A stretch of 64,000 bases of DNA from an uncultured Eubacteriales bacterium (GTDB taxonomy: Bacteria; Bacillota; Clostridia; Christensenellales; UMGS416), in the NCBI GenBank assembly GCA_900542005.1, contig UQLW01000003.1, positions 62,001 to 126,000 on the forward strand, given 5' to 3'. A program made the position numbers and the translations under genes. Each line of letters opens with the position of its first letter. Within the stretch, counting starts at the first letter, position 1. Positions 42,749 to 50,312 of this stretch are shown here, piece by piece. The notes below the pieces were generated by a model that worked only from the letters and a program-made list of their open reading frames with translations, was not told where the DNA came from and ran no database searches.

Positions 42749-43537
42749 ATGGCAATCACACCGGAAATGATTAGTGAAAAGAGCTTTTCCACGAAGTTCA
42801 AAGGCTATAATATGGACGAGGTCGATGATTTTCTTGACTATGTTATGGACGAAGTGGATAAGCTAATCCGTGAGAACAAGGCCCTGCAGGAGGGTGGAGC
42901 CGGCGGCGATCACGATAAGCTCGTGAAGATGACAAGCGAGCTGGAAGCCACCCGCGCCAAGCTGAAGCAGCTGGAAAATGCCCGTGACCGCGGTGAGGAT
43001 AACGGCGAGGCCATGGCGCTGCGCGCCGAGCTGAAAAAGGCCCAGCGCCGCATCGCGGAGCTGGAGGCCGGAGGGAATACCGACGTCAGCGAGCTGAACG
43101 CGCTGCGCGCGCAGCTGATGGCTGCGCAGACGCAGATTGCCCAGCTGGAGAGCAAGCCGGTGGGCCTGCCGTCGATGGAGGTCGATAACCTTCGGGCTCA
43201 GCTGGCCCAGCGCGAGGCGGAGCTGCAGGCTGCCCGGGATGAGCTGGCGGCCCTCCGCGCCAAGCCCGCTGCCAACGAGGCGGCGTTGGAGGCGGCCAAC
43301 AAGCAGGCCCAGGAGATCATTTCCGATGCGAAACTTCGCAGCGATTTCATGATAAAGGATGCTGAGACCCAGACGCGCAAGGCTTTGGCCGCTATGCGCG
43401 TGGAGGTGGATGACGCGCAGAAGGAGTTCGATACGCTGCGCGCACAGATCCGCGAGGTCCGCAACCGCTATCTGATTACGCTGCAGAATCAGATGAGGAT
43501 TTTTGAGGATGACGCGACCACACCGGAGTCCAAATAG
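42749..43537 (+). CDS. divIVA: Cell division initiation protein DivIVA
   Basis: The 262-residue protein has the DivIVA N-terminal lipid-binding and coiled-coil module (ITPEMISEKSFSTKFKGYN, then DEVDDFLDYVMDEVDKL) and long predicted coiled coils through most of the remainder (42 to about 240). DivIVA senses membrane curvature at poles and septum and recruits division or sporulation partners. ATG 42749 follows GGGGGAG; an upstream in-frame ATG overlaps ylmH and is less likely. It ends the cluster, with a terminator 16 bases after its stop. Confidence 0.93.
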   Translation: MAITPEMISEKSFSTKFKGYNMDEVDDFLDYVMDEVDKLIRENKALQEGGAGGDHDKLVKMTSELEATRAKLKQLENARDRGEDNGEAMALRAELKKAQRRIAELEAGGNTDVSELNALRAQLMAAQTQIAQLESKPVGLPSMEVDNLRAQLAQREAELQAARDELAALRAKPAANEAALEAANKQAQEIISDAKLRSDFMIKDAETQTRKALAAMRVEVDDAQKEFDTLRAQIREVRNRYLITLQNQMRIFEDDATTPESK

Positions 43538-43553
43538 CATACGGATGCAGCAC

Positions 43554-43582
43554 AAGGGCGAAGCCGAGGCTTCGCCCTTTTT
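43554..43582 (+). terminator. Terminator of the division cluster
   Basis: A 12-base inverted repeat (43554-43565 with 43568-43579, tight loop) is followed by TTTTT. It ends 2 bases before the next gene's probable start codon. Confidence 0.85.
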
Positions 43583-43583
43583 C

Positions 43584-43874
43584 ATGCTGAAAAGCTGGAA
43601 GAATTTGATAAACCGCGGAAAACGAAGAGCCGCCCATCAGCTGGAAAGGGGCAAGCTGGAAGAATATGTGACCTATCTTGCTTCGCCCCGGCGGGTGATC
43701 TACAGCAACCTGCTGGCGGGCATGGCCAGGGGCCTGGGCTTTGGCGTGGGCGTGGCCCTGCTGGGCGCGATTGTGATTCCGCTGCTGAAAAGGATCGATT
43801 TTTCCCATGTGCCCTTCCTGGGCGAGCTGGCCCGGGAGCTGGCGCGGCTGCTGGAAGCCCGGCTGACGCGATAG
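43584..43874 (+). CDS. Small DUF5665-like membrane protein
   Basis: The 96-residue product has a basic, helical N-terminus (NRGKRRAAHQLERGKLEEYVTYL), the segment ASPRRVIYSNLLAGMARGLGFGVG and one membrane helix (VGVALLGAIVIPLL). This fits the DUF5665 family of unknown function. The start is uncertain: ATG 43584 is right behind the divIVA terminator with no clear ribosome site. ATG 43545 would place the terminator hairpin inside the coding sequence. It may depend on readthrough from divIVA. Confidence 0.7.
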   Translation: MLKSWKNLINRGKRRAAHQLERGKLEEYVTYLASPRRVIYSNLLAGMARGLGFGVGVALLGAIVIPLLKRIDFSHVPFLGELARELARLLEARLTR

Positions 43875-43895
43875 GCAGGGCCATGGGTACAAAAA

Positions 43896-43915
43896 AAGCC
43901 CGATCGCTCGGGCTT
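43896..43915. terminator. Terminator downstream of tRNA-Glu and DUF5665
   Basis: An 8-bp hairpin (43896-43903 with 43908-43915) carries a seven-T run on the minus strand. It serves the tRNA pair and may also act for the converging gene. Confidence 0.85.
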
Positions 43916-43921
43916 GATCTA

Positions 43922-43997
43922 TGGTACCCTCAAGGGGATTCGAACCCCTGTTGCCGCCGTGAGAGGGCGGTGTCCTAGGCCACTAGACCATGAGGGC
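43922..43997 (-). tRNA. tRNA-Glu, anticodon CTC
   Basis: The minus strand folds as a cloverleaf. The anticodon stem is CCGCC/GGCGG around loop CTCTCAC, the T arm is AGGGG-TTCGAAT-CCCCT, and the acceptor is GCCCTCA/TGAGGGT with a G-U first pair. CCA is encoded. It lies 3 bases after tRNA-Gln in the same transcript. Confidence 0.95.
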
Positions 43998-44000
43998 ATA

Positions 44001-44074
44001 TGGCTGGGGAACAAGGATTCGAACCTTGACAATACGAGTCAGAGTCGTAGGTGCTGCCGTTACACAATTCCCCA
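44001..44074 (-). tRNA. tRNA-Gln, anticodon CTG
   Basis: The minus strand folds with acceptor TGGGGAA/TTCCCCA and anticodon stem TACGA/TCGTA around loop CTCTGAC. The T arm is CAAGG-TTCGAAT-CCTTG, with discriminator G and encoded CCA. Confidence 0.95.
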
Positions 44075-44523
44075 ACGGAAGAACAGTGATATTTTACCAT
44101 GCTACCAGGCAGATTGTCAAGCGGTAAAGAAAATATTTTACCCATCGGAATCTACGGAGGGCCAAGAAGCCCATGATTTTCCCCTTTGATATGATGATAC
44201 GGGGCCTGTCATCATGAAATGAGCAATGAATATAATAAGCAGCAGTATGCTGAGCGGGAAAAGGAGAATCGGGCATCTTGTACATTAAGGCTTGGTTCCG
44301 CAGCGTTCAGAAAATAGCGGCATGAAGGCCCAACGCTACAACGAAGGAGCAGGGGTGAGTCAATGACTGTATGCTTCAGACAAATACAGGCATTGCAGCA
44401 GCAATCCGATAACGTAAAAATAAAATTCATAATAGCATGATTGCCTGCAATTCAAGATTTTCATATGCCGAAGAACAGACAGACGGTGAGCGGAGATAGG
44501 GATGAAAGCGAAAATGTGCATAC
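44075..44523. other. Gene-free stretch next to tRNAs
   Basis: No gene is supported in these 449 bases. The minus-strand open frames are short and cysteine-rich, without ribosome sites. The promoter of the tRNA pair must lie in the first part. Composition shifts to AT-rich toward the next gene. Confidence 0.5.
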
Positions 44524-45036
44524 TTACGGTGTTCTCATTGCTTTCCTTACAAGAGTAATATCCAAAACTGTGTAATATAAACCCACAAATGAACAAATAA
44601 ACATAAAGATGCCAAGAAATAAAAACCCTAATGCCTCGTTTTTTAACTTTTTGATCGTATCGTCGAACTTCAGCAGAACCCCATCTTCATTTGATAATTC
44701 AACAACTGTATTACTATGGGGATGAATCAAGAGGGTAATGTCTTCTTGATTGGAAAGTTCGCGTAGCGCGTTTCTCAATGCCGGATTTATGGATACGCCA
44801 TCAATAAAGTATCTTTTATCATTAACACAATCAATGGCGATCTTCTTGATTTCCATCGGGCGTTTGGGGCGCCGTATTTCATCATAAGAAGCAAACTGCG
44901 TTTCAACCAGTGTGCAAGCCTCTCTTGTAACGACTGAATTCCAATATTGCATACCAAAGGTAAAAACACTTCCAAGAAACAATCCGGAAACCAAAAGAAA
45001 AACTGCGAGACCAAGCGGCATAGGGGGGCTTTTCAT
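44524..45036 (-). CDS. Two-helix membrane protein, unrecognised
   Basis: The 170-residue protein has a membrane helix near each end (LGLAVFLLVSGLFLGSVFTFG and FLFLGIFMFICSFVGLYY). Between them lies an external domain of about 100 residues with a KKIAIDCVNDKRYFIDG strand pattern and HPHSNTVVEL. This two-helix layout is common among small DUF3592-like proteins, but I do not recognise it. AAGGAG before ATG 45036 sets the start. It lies in AT-rich DNA between tRNA genes, a typical site of acquired genes. Confidence 0.75.
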   Translation of the reverse strand: MKSPPMPLGLAVFLLVSGLFLGSVFTFGMQYWNSVVTREACTLVETQFASYDEIRRPKRPMEIKKIAIDCVNDKRYFIDGVSINPALRNALRELSNQEDITLLIHPHSNTVVELSNEDGVLLKFDDTIKKLKNEALGFLFLGIFMFICSFVGLYYTVLDITLVRKAMRTP

Positions 45037-45237
45037 TTCGTGTTCTCCTTTGCAGTGTTGATGGATGAAATAAGCATAACACAAATGCTCATACAAGCAG
45101 AATCAAGAGATTTATACTCCGTCTATTAGTATTGTCAAATATTATCACAAAAACAGGATTCCATGATTTGTAATTAAATTGGTGGAAGCGGCACAGCTAT
45201 CGGCGCAAATATCCGTGAAGCACACTTAGTTTGAAAA

Positions 45238-45270
45238 AACACCCTTTTGTCTACCAGGCAAAAGGGTGTT
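45238..45270. terminator. Terminator downstream of tRNA-Arg
   Basis: A 12-bp hairpin (45238-45249 with 45259-45270) is flanked by A and T runs. It lies directly after the tRNA on the minus strand. Confidence 0.85.
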
Positions 45271-45276
45271 TTTTCA

Positions 45277-45353
45277 TGGCGCGCCCGAAGGAATTCGAAT
45301 CCCCGACCTGCCGCTTAGGAGGCGGCCGCTCTATCCTGCTGAGCTACGGGCGC
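45277..45353 (-). tRNA. tRNA-Arg, anticodon CCT
   Basis: The minus strand folds with acceptor GCGCCCG/CGGGCGC and anticodon stem GCCGC/GCGGC around loop CTCCTAA. It has a T arm with TTCGAAT and encoded CCA. It reads AGG codons. Confidence 0.94.
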
Positions 45354-45484
45354 ATATAGAATTGGGGCGATCCGATTCGTACGGATCATGGCGGAGGTTG
45401 CCGGAAGCCGTTGAAGGTCCTTTTACAGAAAACGGCGCTGACGCCTGCCAACCTTATCTATTATGCCAGTTACGCGTGGATTTG

Positions 45485-46345
45485 TCAATCATCCTGAAAC
45501 CGGAGCTGGCTGATCTGCGCGTCCTGCTGAAAGCCCAATTGACGCAAAAGAATACCACCAGATACGCTTTTGCGGTCGATGCAGCAAAAGACAGGCAAGG
45601 ATGATTGCCGGAGCAGCATGACAGCGTGACGGAGAAGGGCCGCCCCCAGGCCGCGGTGCCGGCAGGAGGGCGCAAGGCAGGGCTGCGTAAGGACGCCCAA
45701 GGGATGCACCAGGCAGCAGCCCATCAAGCGGTTATGCTGGAAATAGCCGACGGCGGGGAAAAAGCGCAGCCCGCTGGCCAGGTCGGCATAGAAAAAGCTG
45801 CGGCGGCCCTGCTTGGATAAAAAGTCGGCCACGACAGGCAGGTCACCAGCCGTAAGCGGGCGCACTCCCTCATAAGCCCCTGGCTCAACGGGCTGAAGCG
45901 CCGGCAGCCAGTATTGGCTATAGCCGGGTTCCAGCGTTACCGGACCCAACTGTGATGCAGCGGCCAGCACAGCCCTACGGCTTTCCGGGGCGTGTAAGAC
46001 GCTGAACCTTGCGCCAGGGCAGGGGTTCAGGGAAAGAAGGGGCGGCAGATCGGAGACGTCCTCCAGGGCGATGAAGGCGTTACGCCGCATATCGTCGACA
46101 GGGAAAAGGCACATCAGGCTGGTGCCGCTGCGGTAAACCTGGGTCAGTCCAAACTTTTTTGGGTTGCGCAAAATGGAAATGAGCATATAATGATGAATGG
46201 AACCGTTGCCCAGCGAGGCCAGCGCCTGGGTGGGCGACACACGATCAATCATTTGTTTTTCCCCAATATCGTTTTCAATCACCGTTATCATATCATGCGG
46301 CGGCAGAAAGTCCATTGAGTAAATATCCCTTTTACTATGGCTCAT
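45485..46345 (-). CDS. GNAT-like acetyltransferase, two-part
   Basis: The 286-residue protein ends in a GNAT-like domain: PLTAGDLPVVADFL, then SCRHRGLGAALLRHAVMLLR as the acetyl-CoA motif, and GGILLRQLGFQ near the C-terminus. The first 150 residues are a separate, unrecognised half containing GNGSIHHYMLISILRNPKKFGL. Substrate is unknown. The ATG overlaps the stop of the upstream inositol-monophosphatase-type gene (ATGA), suggesting coupling; internal ATG 46252 also has a good ribosome site and would remove 31 residues. Confidence 0.7.
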   Translation of the reverse strand: MSHSKRDIYSMDFLPPHDMITVIENDIGEKQMIDRVSPTQALASLGNGSIHHYMLISILRNPKKFGLTQVYRSGTSLMCLFPVDDMRRNAFIALEDVSDLPPLLSLNPCPGARFSVLHAPESRRAVLAAASQLGPVTLEPGYSQYWLPALQPVEPGAYEGVRPLTAGDLPVVADFLSKQGRRSFFYADLASGLRFFPAVGYFQHNRLMGCCLVHPLGVLTQPCLAPSCRHRGLGAALLRHAVMLLRQSSLPVFCCIDRKSVSGGILLRQLGFQQDAQISQLRFQDD

Positions 46346-47139
46346 TCGTCCCTGTTTCGTCCAAAGCTATCCGCTACTATGGATTCAATTGCGCGATGCA
46401 GCAGCCCATTGCTGGCCAGGACGTTGCCGGTTTGCAGCGCGCCGGCTTCGCCGGGAAAGCCGCTGACCCGGCCGCCGGCCTCCCGCACAACCAGCACCCC
46501 GGCGGCAATATCATAGAGGTTCAGACCCGGTTCAATATAGCCCCCATAGGCCCCCTCGGCCACCCGGCACAGATCCAGCGCGGCGGAGCCGGAGCGGCGC
46601 ATATCGCCGGCTTCATCCATCAGCCGGGCGACCATCCGCCGGATGCAGGGGGCAAGCTCGGGGTTCCGGTGGGCGAAGGCCATTCCAATCACGGTATCCC
46701 GCAGGCCGGTGTCGGCGGAGACATGGATCGGTTTTCCATCCTTCCAGGCGCCCACGCCCTGAATCGCGGTGTAAAGGGTGCCGGTCCGGGGGCAGTATAC
46801 CACGCCTACCGCCGGCTGGCCGCCGCAGAGATAGGCCAGCGATACGGCATATTCCTCCATCCCCCGGATATAGTTGGTGGTGCCGTCGATGGGATCCAGC
46901 ACCCACAGGCGGTCCGCGTCGCCGGAGGCGCCGTATTCCTCGCCCAAGAAGCCGTCCTGCGGGTAGCGCGCCAGGATGGCCTGGCGGATGCTGCGCTCGG
47001 TCTCCTGGTCTACCTGGGTTACATAGTCATTGTCCATTTTATGCTCAACCACCAAATGGGTTTGCGCGTGCCGGGCTTCGTCGCCCGCGGCGGTTACAAT
47101 GTGGATTGCGTCCTCCAGACGCTGACGCCATGCTTCCAT
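46342..47139 (-). CDS. Inositol monophosphatase family protein
   Basis: The 265-residue enzyme belongs to the Mg-dependent, lithium-sensitive phosphatases (SuhB/IMPase). Metal-binding motifs are GEEYG, WVLDPIDGTTNYIRG and the late GSAALDLCRVAEGAYGGY. It would remove phosphate from inositol or sugar phosphates; which one is not clear. GGAGG lies before the ATG. The gene diverges from the amidohydrolase gene with only 24 bases between their start codons, and overlaps the following GNAT-like gene by 4 bases. Confidence 0.9.
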   Translation of the reverse strand: MEAWRQRLEDAIHIVTAAGDEARHAQTHLVVEHKMDNDYVTQVDQETERSIRQAILARYPQDGFLGEEYGASGDADRLWVLDPIDGTTNYIRGMEEYAVSLAYLCGGQPAVGVVYCPRTGTLYTAIQGVGAWKDGKPIHVSADTGLRDTVIGMAFAHRNPELAPCIRRMVARLMDEAGDMRRSGSAALDLCRVAEGAYGGYIEPGLNLYDIAAGVLVVREAGGRVSGFPGEAGALQTGNVLASNGLLHRAIESIVADSFGRNRDE

Positions 47140-47163
47140 CTTATACCTCCAAAGGAAATAGCC

Positions 47164-48093
47164 ATGCAGATATTAGATTTTCATACGCATATCGGGGATA
47201 TCCTCCGGATCAACGGCGAATCGCTGATCGGACAGCACAAGCCCTTCCAATATGGGTTTGATCCGGATGCGCCCTTTCGCCGCATCCGGTACCACGGACA
47301 GGCCGCCGCCGAGGCGCTATACCGCCTGGAGCCCCTCGCCAGGGCCCTGGCAAGGGCAGAGCGCCGGCGTAACGAATGCGCCACGCTGGAAAACCATGCC
47401 TGGCAGCGTAACGAAGCCGGCGTCGGGCTTGCCTGCGTGATGCCCGTGGCGCCCCATGTGACCTTTGCCGCGGTGGCGGAGGCGGCAAAAAGAGAGCCGG
47501 GCCTGCTTGCCTTTGGCAGCGTCGACTTTACCCGGGGCCAGATCGGCCGGCAGGTAGAGGAGCAGCTGGGGCAGGGGGCCTGGGGCTTTAAGCTGCACCC
47601 TATTTTACAAAAAGTTGCGCCGGACGGTCAAGCGGTTCAGGCATTTTTGCAGGCGTGCCCGGACGGATGCGTCATCCTGATGCATACCGGAGTAAGCTGT
47701 TACTATGCGCGGGAGGAGCGGGACCGCGAGCGGCCGGAATACGGGGCCGTCGGACCGCTGGTGCGCCTTGCGGCCCAACACAGGCGGCTGCGCTTTGTGG
47801 CCGCCCACGGCGGCCTGGACGAGTACCGCACGCTGGCCCGGGGGCTGGAGGAGCTGGATAACCTATATGCGGATACCTCCTTTCTCCCGGCGGGCCGGCT
47901 TCGCCTCTTTCGCCGGGCAGCGGGATGGCGGCGGTTGCTCTTTGCCAGCGACTGGCCCTATGGCTTCGCGCGGACATCGCTGGCCTGTCTGGAGGAGGCC
48001 TTCGGGCGGGAACGGCCAGTCATGGAAGATATCCTATCCGGCAACGGCGCAGCGCTGCTGTTGTCGGCAAACCCGGATAAAACCCTGCCGTAA
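47164..48093 (+). CDS. Amidohydrolase family metal-dependent hydrolase
   Basis: The 309-residue protein is an amidohydrolase-2/TatD-like barrel. The metal ligands are visible in order: DFHTH at 5-9, KLHP, MHTG, AHGG and SDWP. Such enzymes hydrolyse or decarboxylate cyclic or aromatic compounds; substrate is unknown. ATG 47164 has AAAGGAAA upstream; the open frame continues to 46315 but only antisense to the phosphatase. The esterase gene follows after 24 bases, forming a two-gene operon. Confidence 0.87.
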   Translation: MQILDFHTHIGDILRINGESLIGQHKPFQYGFDPDAPFRRIRYHGQAAAEALYRLEPLARALARAERRRNECATLENHAWQRNEAGVGLACVMPVAPHVTFAAVAEAAKREPGLLAFGSVDFTRGQIGRQVEEQLGQGAWGFKLHPILQKVAPDGQAVQAFLQACPDGCVILMHTGVSCYYAREERDRERPEYGAVGPLVRLAAQHRRLRFVAAHGGLDEYRTLARGLEELDNLYADTSFLPAGRLRLFRRAAGWRRLLFASDWPYGFARTSLACLEEAFGRERPVMEDILSGNGAALLLSANPDKTLP

Positions 48094-48117
48094 CGGCAAA
48101 AGAGGAGGAAAAAAAGC

Positions 48118-49077
48118 ATGCCTATGATCGACATGCCCCTGGAAGAGCTGAAGCGCTACCAGGGCGTAAACCCCAGGCCCGAGGATTTTGACGCCTATTG
48201 GGACCGCGCGCTGCAGGAGATGCACGCCATGGACAGCCAGGTAGAGCTGATACCGGCCGCCTTCCAGGCGCCGGGGGCCGAGTGCTATGACCTTTGGTTC
48301 ACCGGTGTGGGTGGCTCCCGGATCCACTGCCAATACCTGCGTCCGGCAGGCAAACAGGCGCCCCATCCGGCGGTTCTCATGTTTCACGGATATTCCGGCG
48401 ACGCGGGCGACTGGAGCGGCAAGCTGGCCTATGTGCTGGCAGGGTTCTCGGTAGCCGCCATGGACGCCCGGGGGCAGGGCGGACGCTCGCAGGACAGGGG
48501 CAGCGTGGGCGGCAATACGCTGCACGGCCACATCATCCGCGGCCTGGACGACGGCCCGGAGCAGCTGCTGTTCCGGTCGATCTTCCTGGACACGGCCCAG
48601 CTGGCGGGCATTGTCATGGGGTTCCCAGAGGTGGATGAAACGCGCGTGGGCTGCATGGGCGGCAGCCAGGGCGGGGCGCTTACCCTGGCCTGTGCCAGCC
48701 TGGAGCCCCGAATCAGGCAGGCCGCGCCGCAATACCCCTTCCTCTGCGATTATAAGCGCGTGTGGGATATGGATTTGGATAAGGACGCCTATTCGGAGCT
48801 GAAGGAATACTTCCGGCGCTTCGACCCGCGCCACGAACGGGAAGCGGAGATCTTCCGCACGCTGGGCTATATCGACCTGCAGTTCCTTGTGCCCAGGATT
48901 CGGGCGGACGTGGTGATGTACACGGGGCTGATGGATACCGTATGCCCGCCGTCCACCCAGTTTGCGGCCTATAACCATATAACGGCCAACAAGCGGATGG
49001 TCCTTTATCCGGATTTTGGCCACGAAGGGTTCCCGGGGCAGTCGGATCTCGTCTTTGCCTGGATGATGGGCCTATAG
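48118..49077 (+). CDS. Acetyl xylan esterase (AXE1) family deacetylase
   Basis: The 319-residue protein matches the AXE1/cephalosporin-C deacetylase group of alpha/beta hydrolases, which remove acetyl groups from xylo-oligosaccharides and similar esters. Marks are RPEDFDAYWDRAL at the start, HGYSGDAGDW, GQGGRSQDRG, the nucleophile elbow GGSQGGA, catalytic aspartate in TGLMDTVCPPST and histidine in DFGHE. No signal peptide is present, so it acts inside the cell. GAGG precedes the ATG. Confidence 0.92.
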   Translation: MPMIDMPLEELKRYQGVNPRPEDFDAYWDRALQEMHAMDSQVELIPAAFQAPGAECYDLWFTGVGGSRIHCQYLRPAGKQAPHPAVLMFHGYSGDAGDWSGKLAYVLAGFSVAAMDARGQGGRSQDRGSVGGNTLHGHIIRGLDDGPEQLLFRSIFLDTAQLAGIVMGFPEVDETRVGCMGGSQGGALTLACASLEPRIRQAAPQYPFLCDYKRVWDMDLDKDAYSELKEYFRRFDPRHEREAEIFRTLGYIDLQFLVPRIRADVVMYTGLMDTVCPPSTQFAAYNHITANKRMVLYPDFGHEGFPGQSDLVFAWMMGL

Positions 49078-49092
49078 CGCCCGCCCAGGGCT

Positions 49093-49122
49093 AAGCGCCC
49101 GCGGCATTCGCTGCGGGCGCTT
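49093..49122 (+). terminator. Hairpin after the esterase gene
   Basis: A 10-bp GC-rich hairpin (49093-49102 with 49113-49122) lies 16 bases after the stop. The T run is short, so termination may be partial. Confidence 0.6.
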
Positions 49123-49221
49123 ATGCTGCGGATGAAAACAGATATTCGGCCGGGCGCTTGCCATGCCGGACCCTGTCGGCTATAATGCCTGTAAGACCAT
49201 ATAAGGGAGTAGGAATAAGGT

Positions 49222-49947
49222 ATGCTGAATATCGTTGCAATCGGCGGAGGCGAGTTCAAAAGCCGGGGAACGCTGCCCATTGACCAGGCGATTGTGGCCA
49301 TGGCGGGGAAGGAACGCCCGCGGGTGCTCTTTATCCCCACGGCCAGCCAGGAAAGCGGCGGCTATATCACCACCTTCCGCCATATATATGGCCAGCAGCT
49401 GGGCTGCAGGACGCAGCCGCTGATGCTGGGCAAGGGGGAGCCCAAATCCCGCCAGCAGGTGCTGGATAAGGTGATGGCCAGCGACATTATTTATGTGGGC
49501 AGCGGCAACAGCCGCTATATGCTGGACGAATGGCGGCGCTTCGGCGTGGATGACGCGCTGAGGCAGGCCGCTTACGCGGGCAAGATCCTCTGCGGGCTTT
49601 CCGCCGGGGCAATCTGCTGGTTCGAGGCCTCCTGGAGCGACTATCCGCTCCTGGAGGGGACGGGCCGCTACCGGCTGCTGCCGGCCCTGGGGCTGCTGCC
49701 GGGGCTGGTGTGCCCCCACAGCGATGAGCCCGGGCGGATGGAAGGGCTGGAGCAGGCGGTCCAGGCCTGCGCAAAGCCTTGCCTGTGCCTGCCCAATGGC
49801 GCGGCGCTGTGCATCCAGGGCGGTCAATTCCGGGTCTTCCGGCTTCAGGGCGCGGCGGCCCCCCAGAAGATGGAGCCCGACGGCCGGCTGTGGACGATCC
49901 CGGAAAGCGGCGGCTTGGGGCAGCTGGGGATGGAGGCCGGGCTGTGA
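49222..49947 (+). CDS. Peptidase S51 family (dipeptidase E-like)
   Basis: The 241-residue protein matches the S51 family, whose members (PepE, cyanophycinase relatives) are serine peptidases acting on aspartyl dipeptides or similar. Seen are AIGGGE at the start, RVLFIPTAS, IIYVGSGNS and the nucleophile elbow CGLSAGA with S127. The GGTNSR-type motif appears as VGSGNSRYM. GGAGTAGG lies before the ATG. The stop overlaps the GTG of the nuclease gene, so all three genes from 49222 to 52150 form one coupled unit. Confidence 0.88.
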   Translation: MLNIVAIGGGEFKSRGTLPIDQAIVAMAGKERPRVLFIPTASQESGGYITTFRHIYGQQLGCRTQPLMLGKGEPKSRQQVLDKVMASDIIYVGSGNSRYMLDEWRRFGVDDALRQAAYAGKILCGLSAGAICWFEASWSDYPLLEGTGRYRLLPALGLLPGLVCPHSDEPGRMEGLEQAVQACAKPCLCLPNGAALCIQGGQFRVFRLQGAAAPQKMEPDGRLWTIPESGGLGQLGMEAGL

Positions 49948-50312
49948 CCGAACTGGACCGGGTACTGCGGGCACTGGCTGCGCTGCGGGCGCCCCAGGCA
50001 GCCCAGGAGGCCGAGCTGCAGCTGGCGGTGGCGGTCTGCCTGACGGATTCTGCCATTGCCTACAGGCGGGAGGCCGTGCTGGGCCGGGGCTGCCGGATCG
50101 ACTTTTTGACTGACGCGGGTATCGGAATCGAGCTGAAAAAGGGCCGCCCGGGAAGCCGGAGCCTGAGAGGGCAGCTGGAGCGCTATGCCGCCAGCGAAGA
50201 GGTGAAGGCCCTGGTGGTGCTGACGCAGAAATCGGCCCTGCTGCCGGAAAGGATCGGGGGCAAGGCCTGTGTGCAGCTGAGCCTGAACCGTCTATGGGGG
50301 GTGGCGCTGTGA
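49944..50312 (+). CDS. Small PD-(D/E)XK nuclease-like protein
   Basis: The 122-residue protein shows a compact PD-(D/E)XK nuclease pattern: D53 in RIDFLTD, then IELKK with E63 and K65, and a RecB-type QxxxY motif (Q77 to Y81 in GQLERYA). A possible helix-1 glutamate is E22 or E24. This supports a nuclease fold, although the protein is barely longer than the catalytic core. It starts at a GTG overlapping the peptidase stop and ends overlapping the helicase GTG, which suggests the nuclease and SNF2 helicase act together. The role (repair, phage-derived, or defence) is inference. Confidence 0.7.
   Translation: MTELDRVLRALAALRAPQAAQEAELQLAVAVCLTDSAIAYRREAVLGRGCRIDFLTDAGIGIELKKGRPGSRSLRGQLERYAASEEVKALVVLTQKSALLPERIGGKACVQLSLNRLWGVAL

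Noticed and set aside
46315..47163. N-terminal extension of the amidohydrolase frame
   Set aside because: It is antisense to the inositol monophosphatase gene; homology and the ribosome site place the start at 47164.
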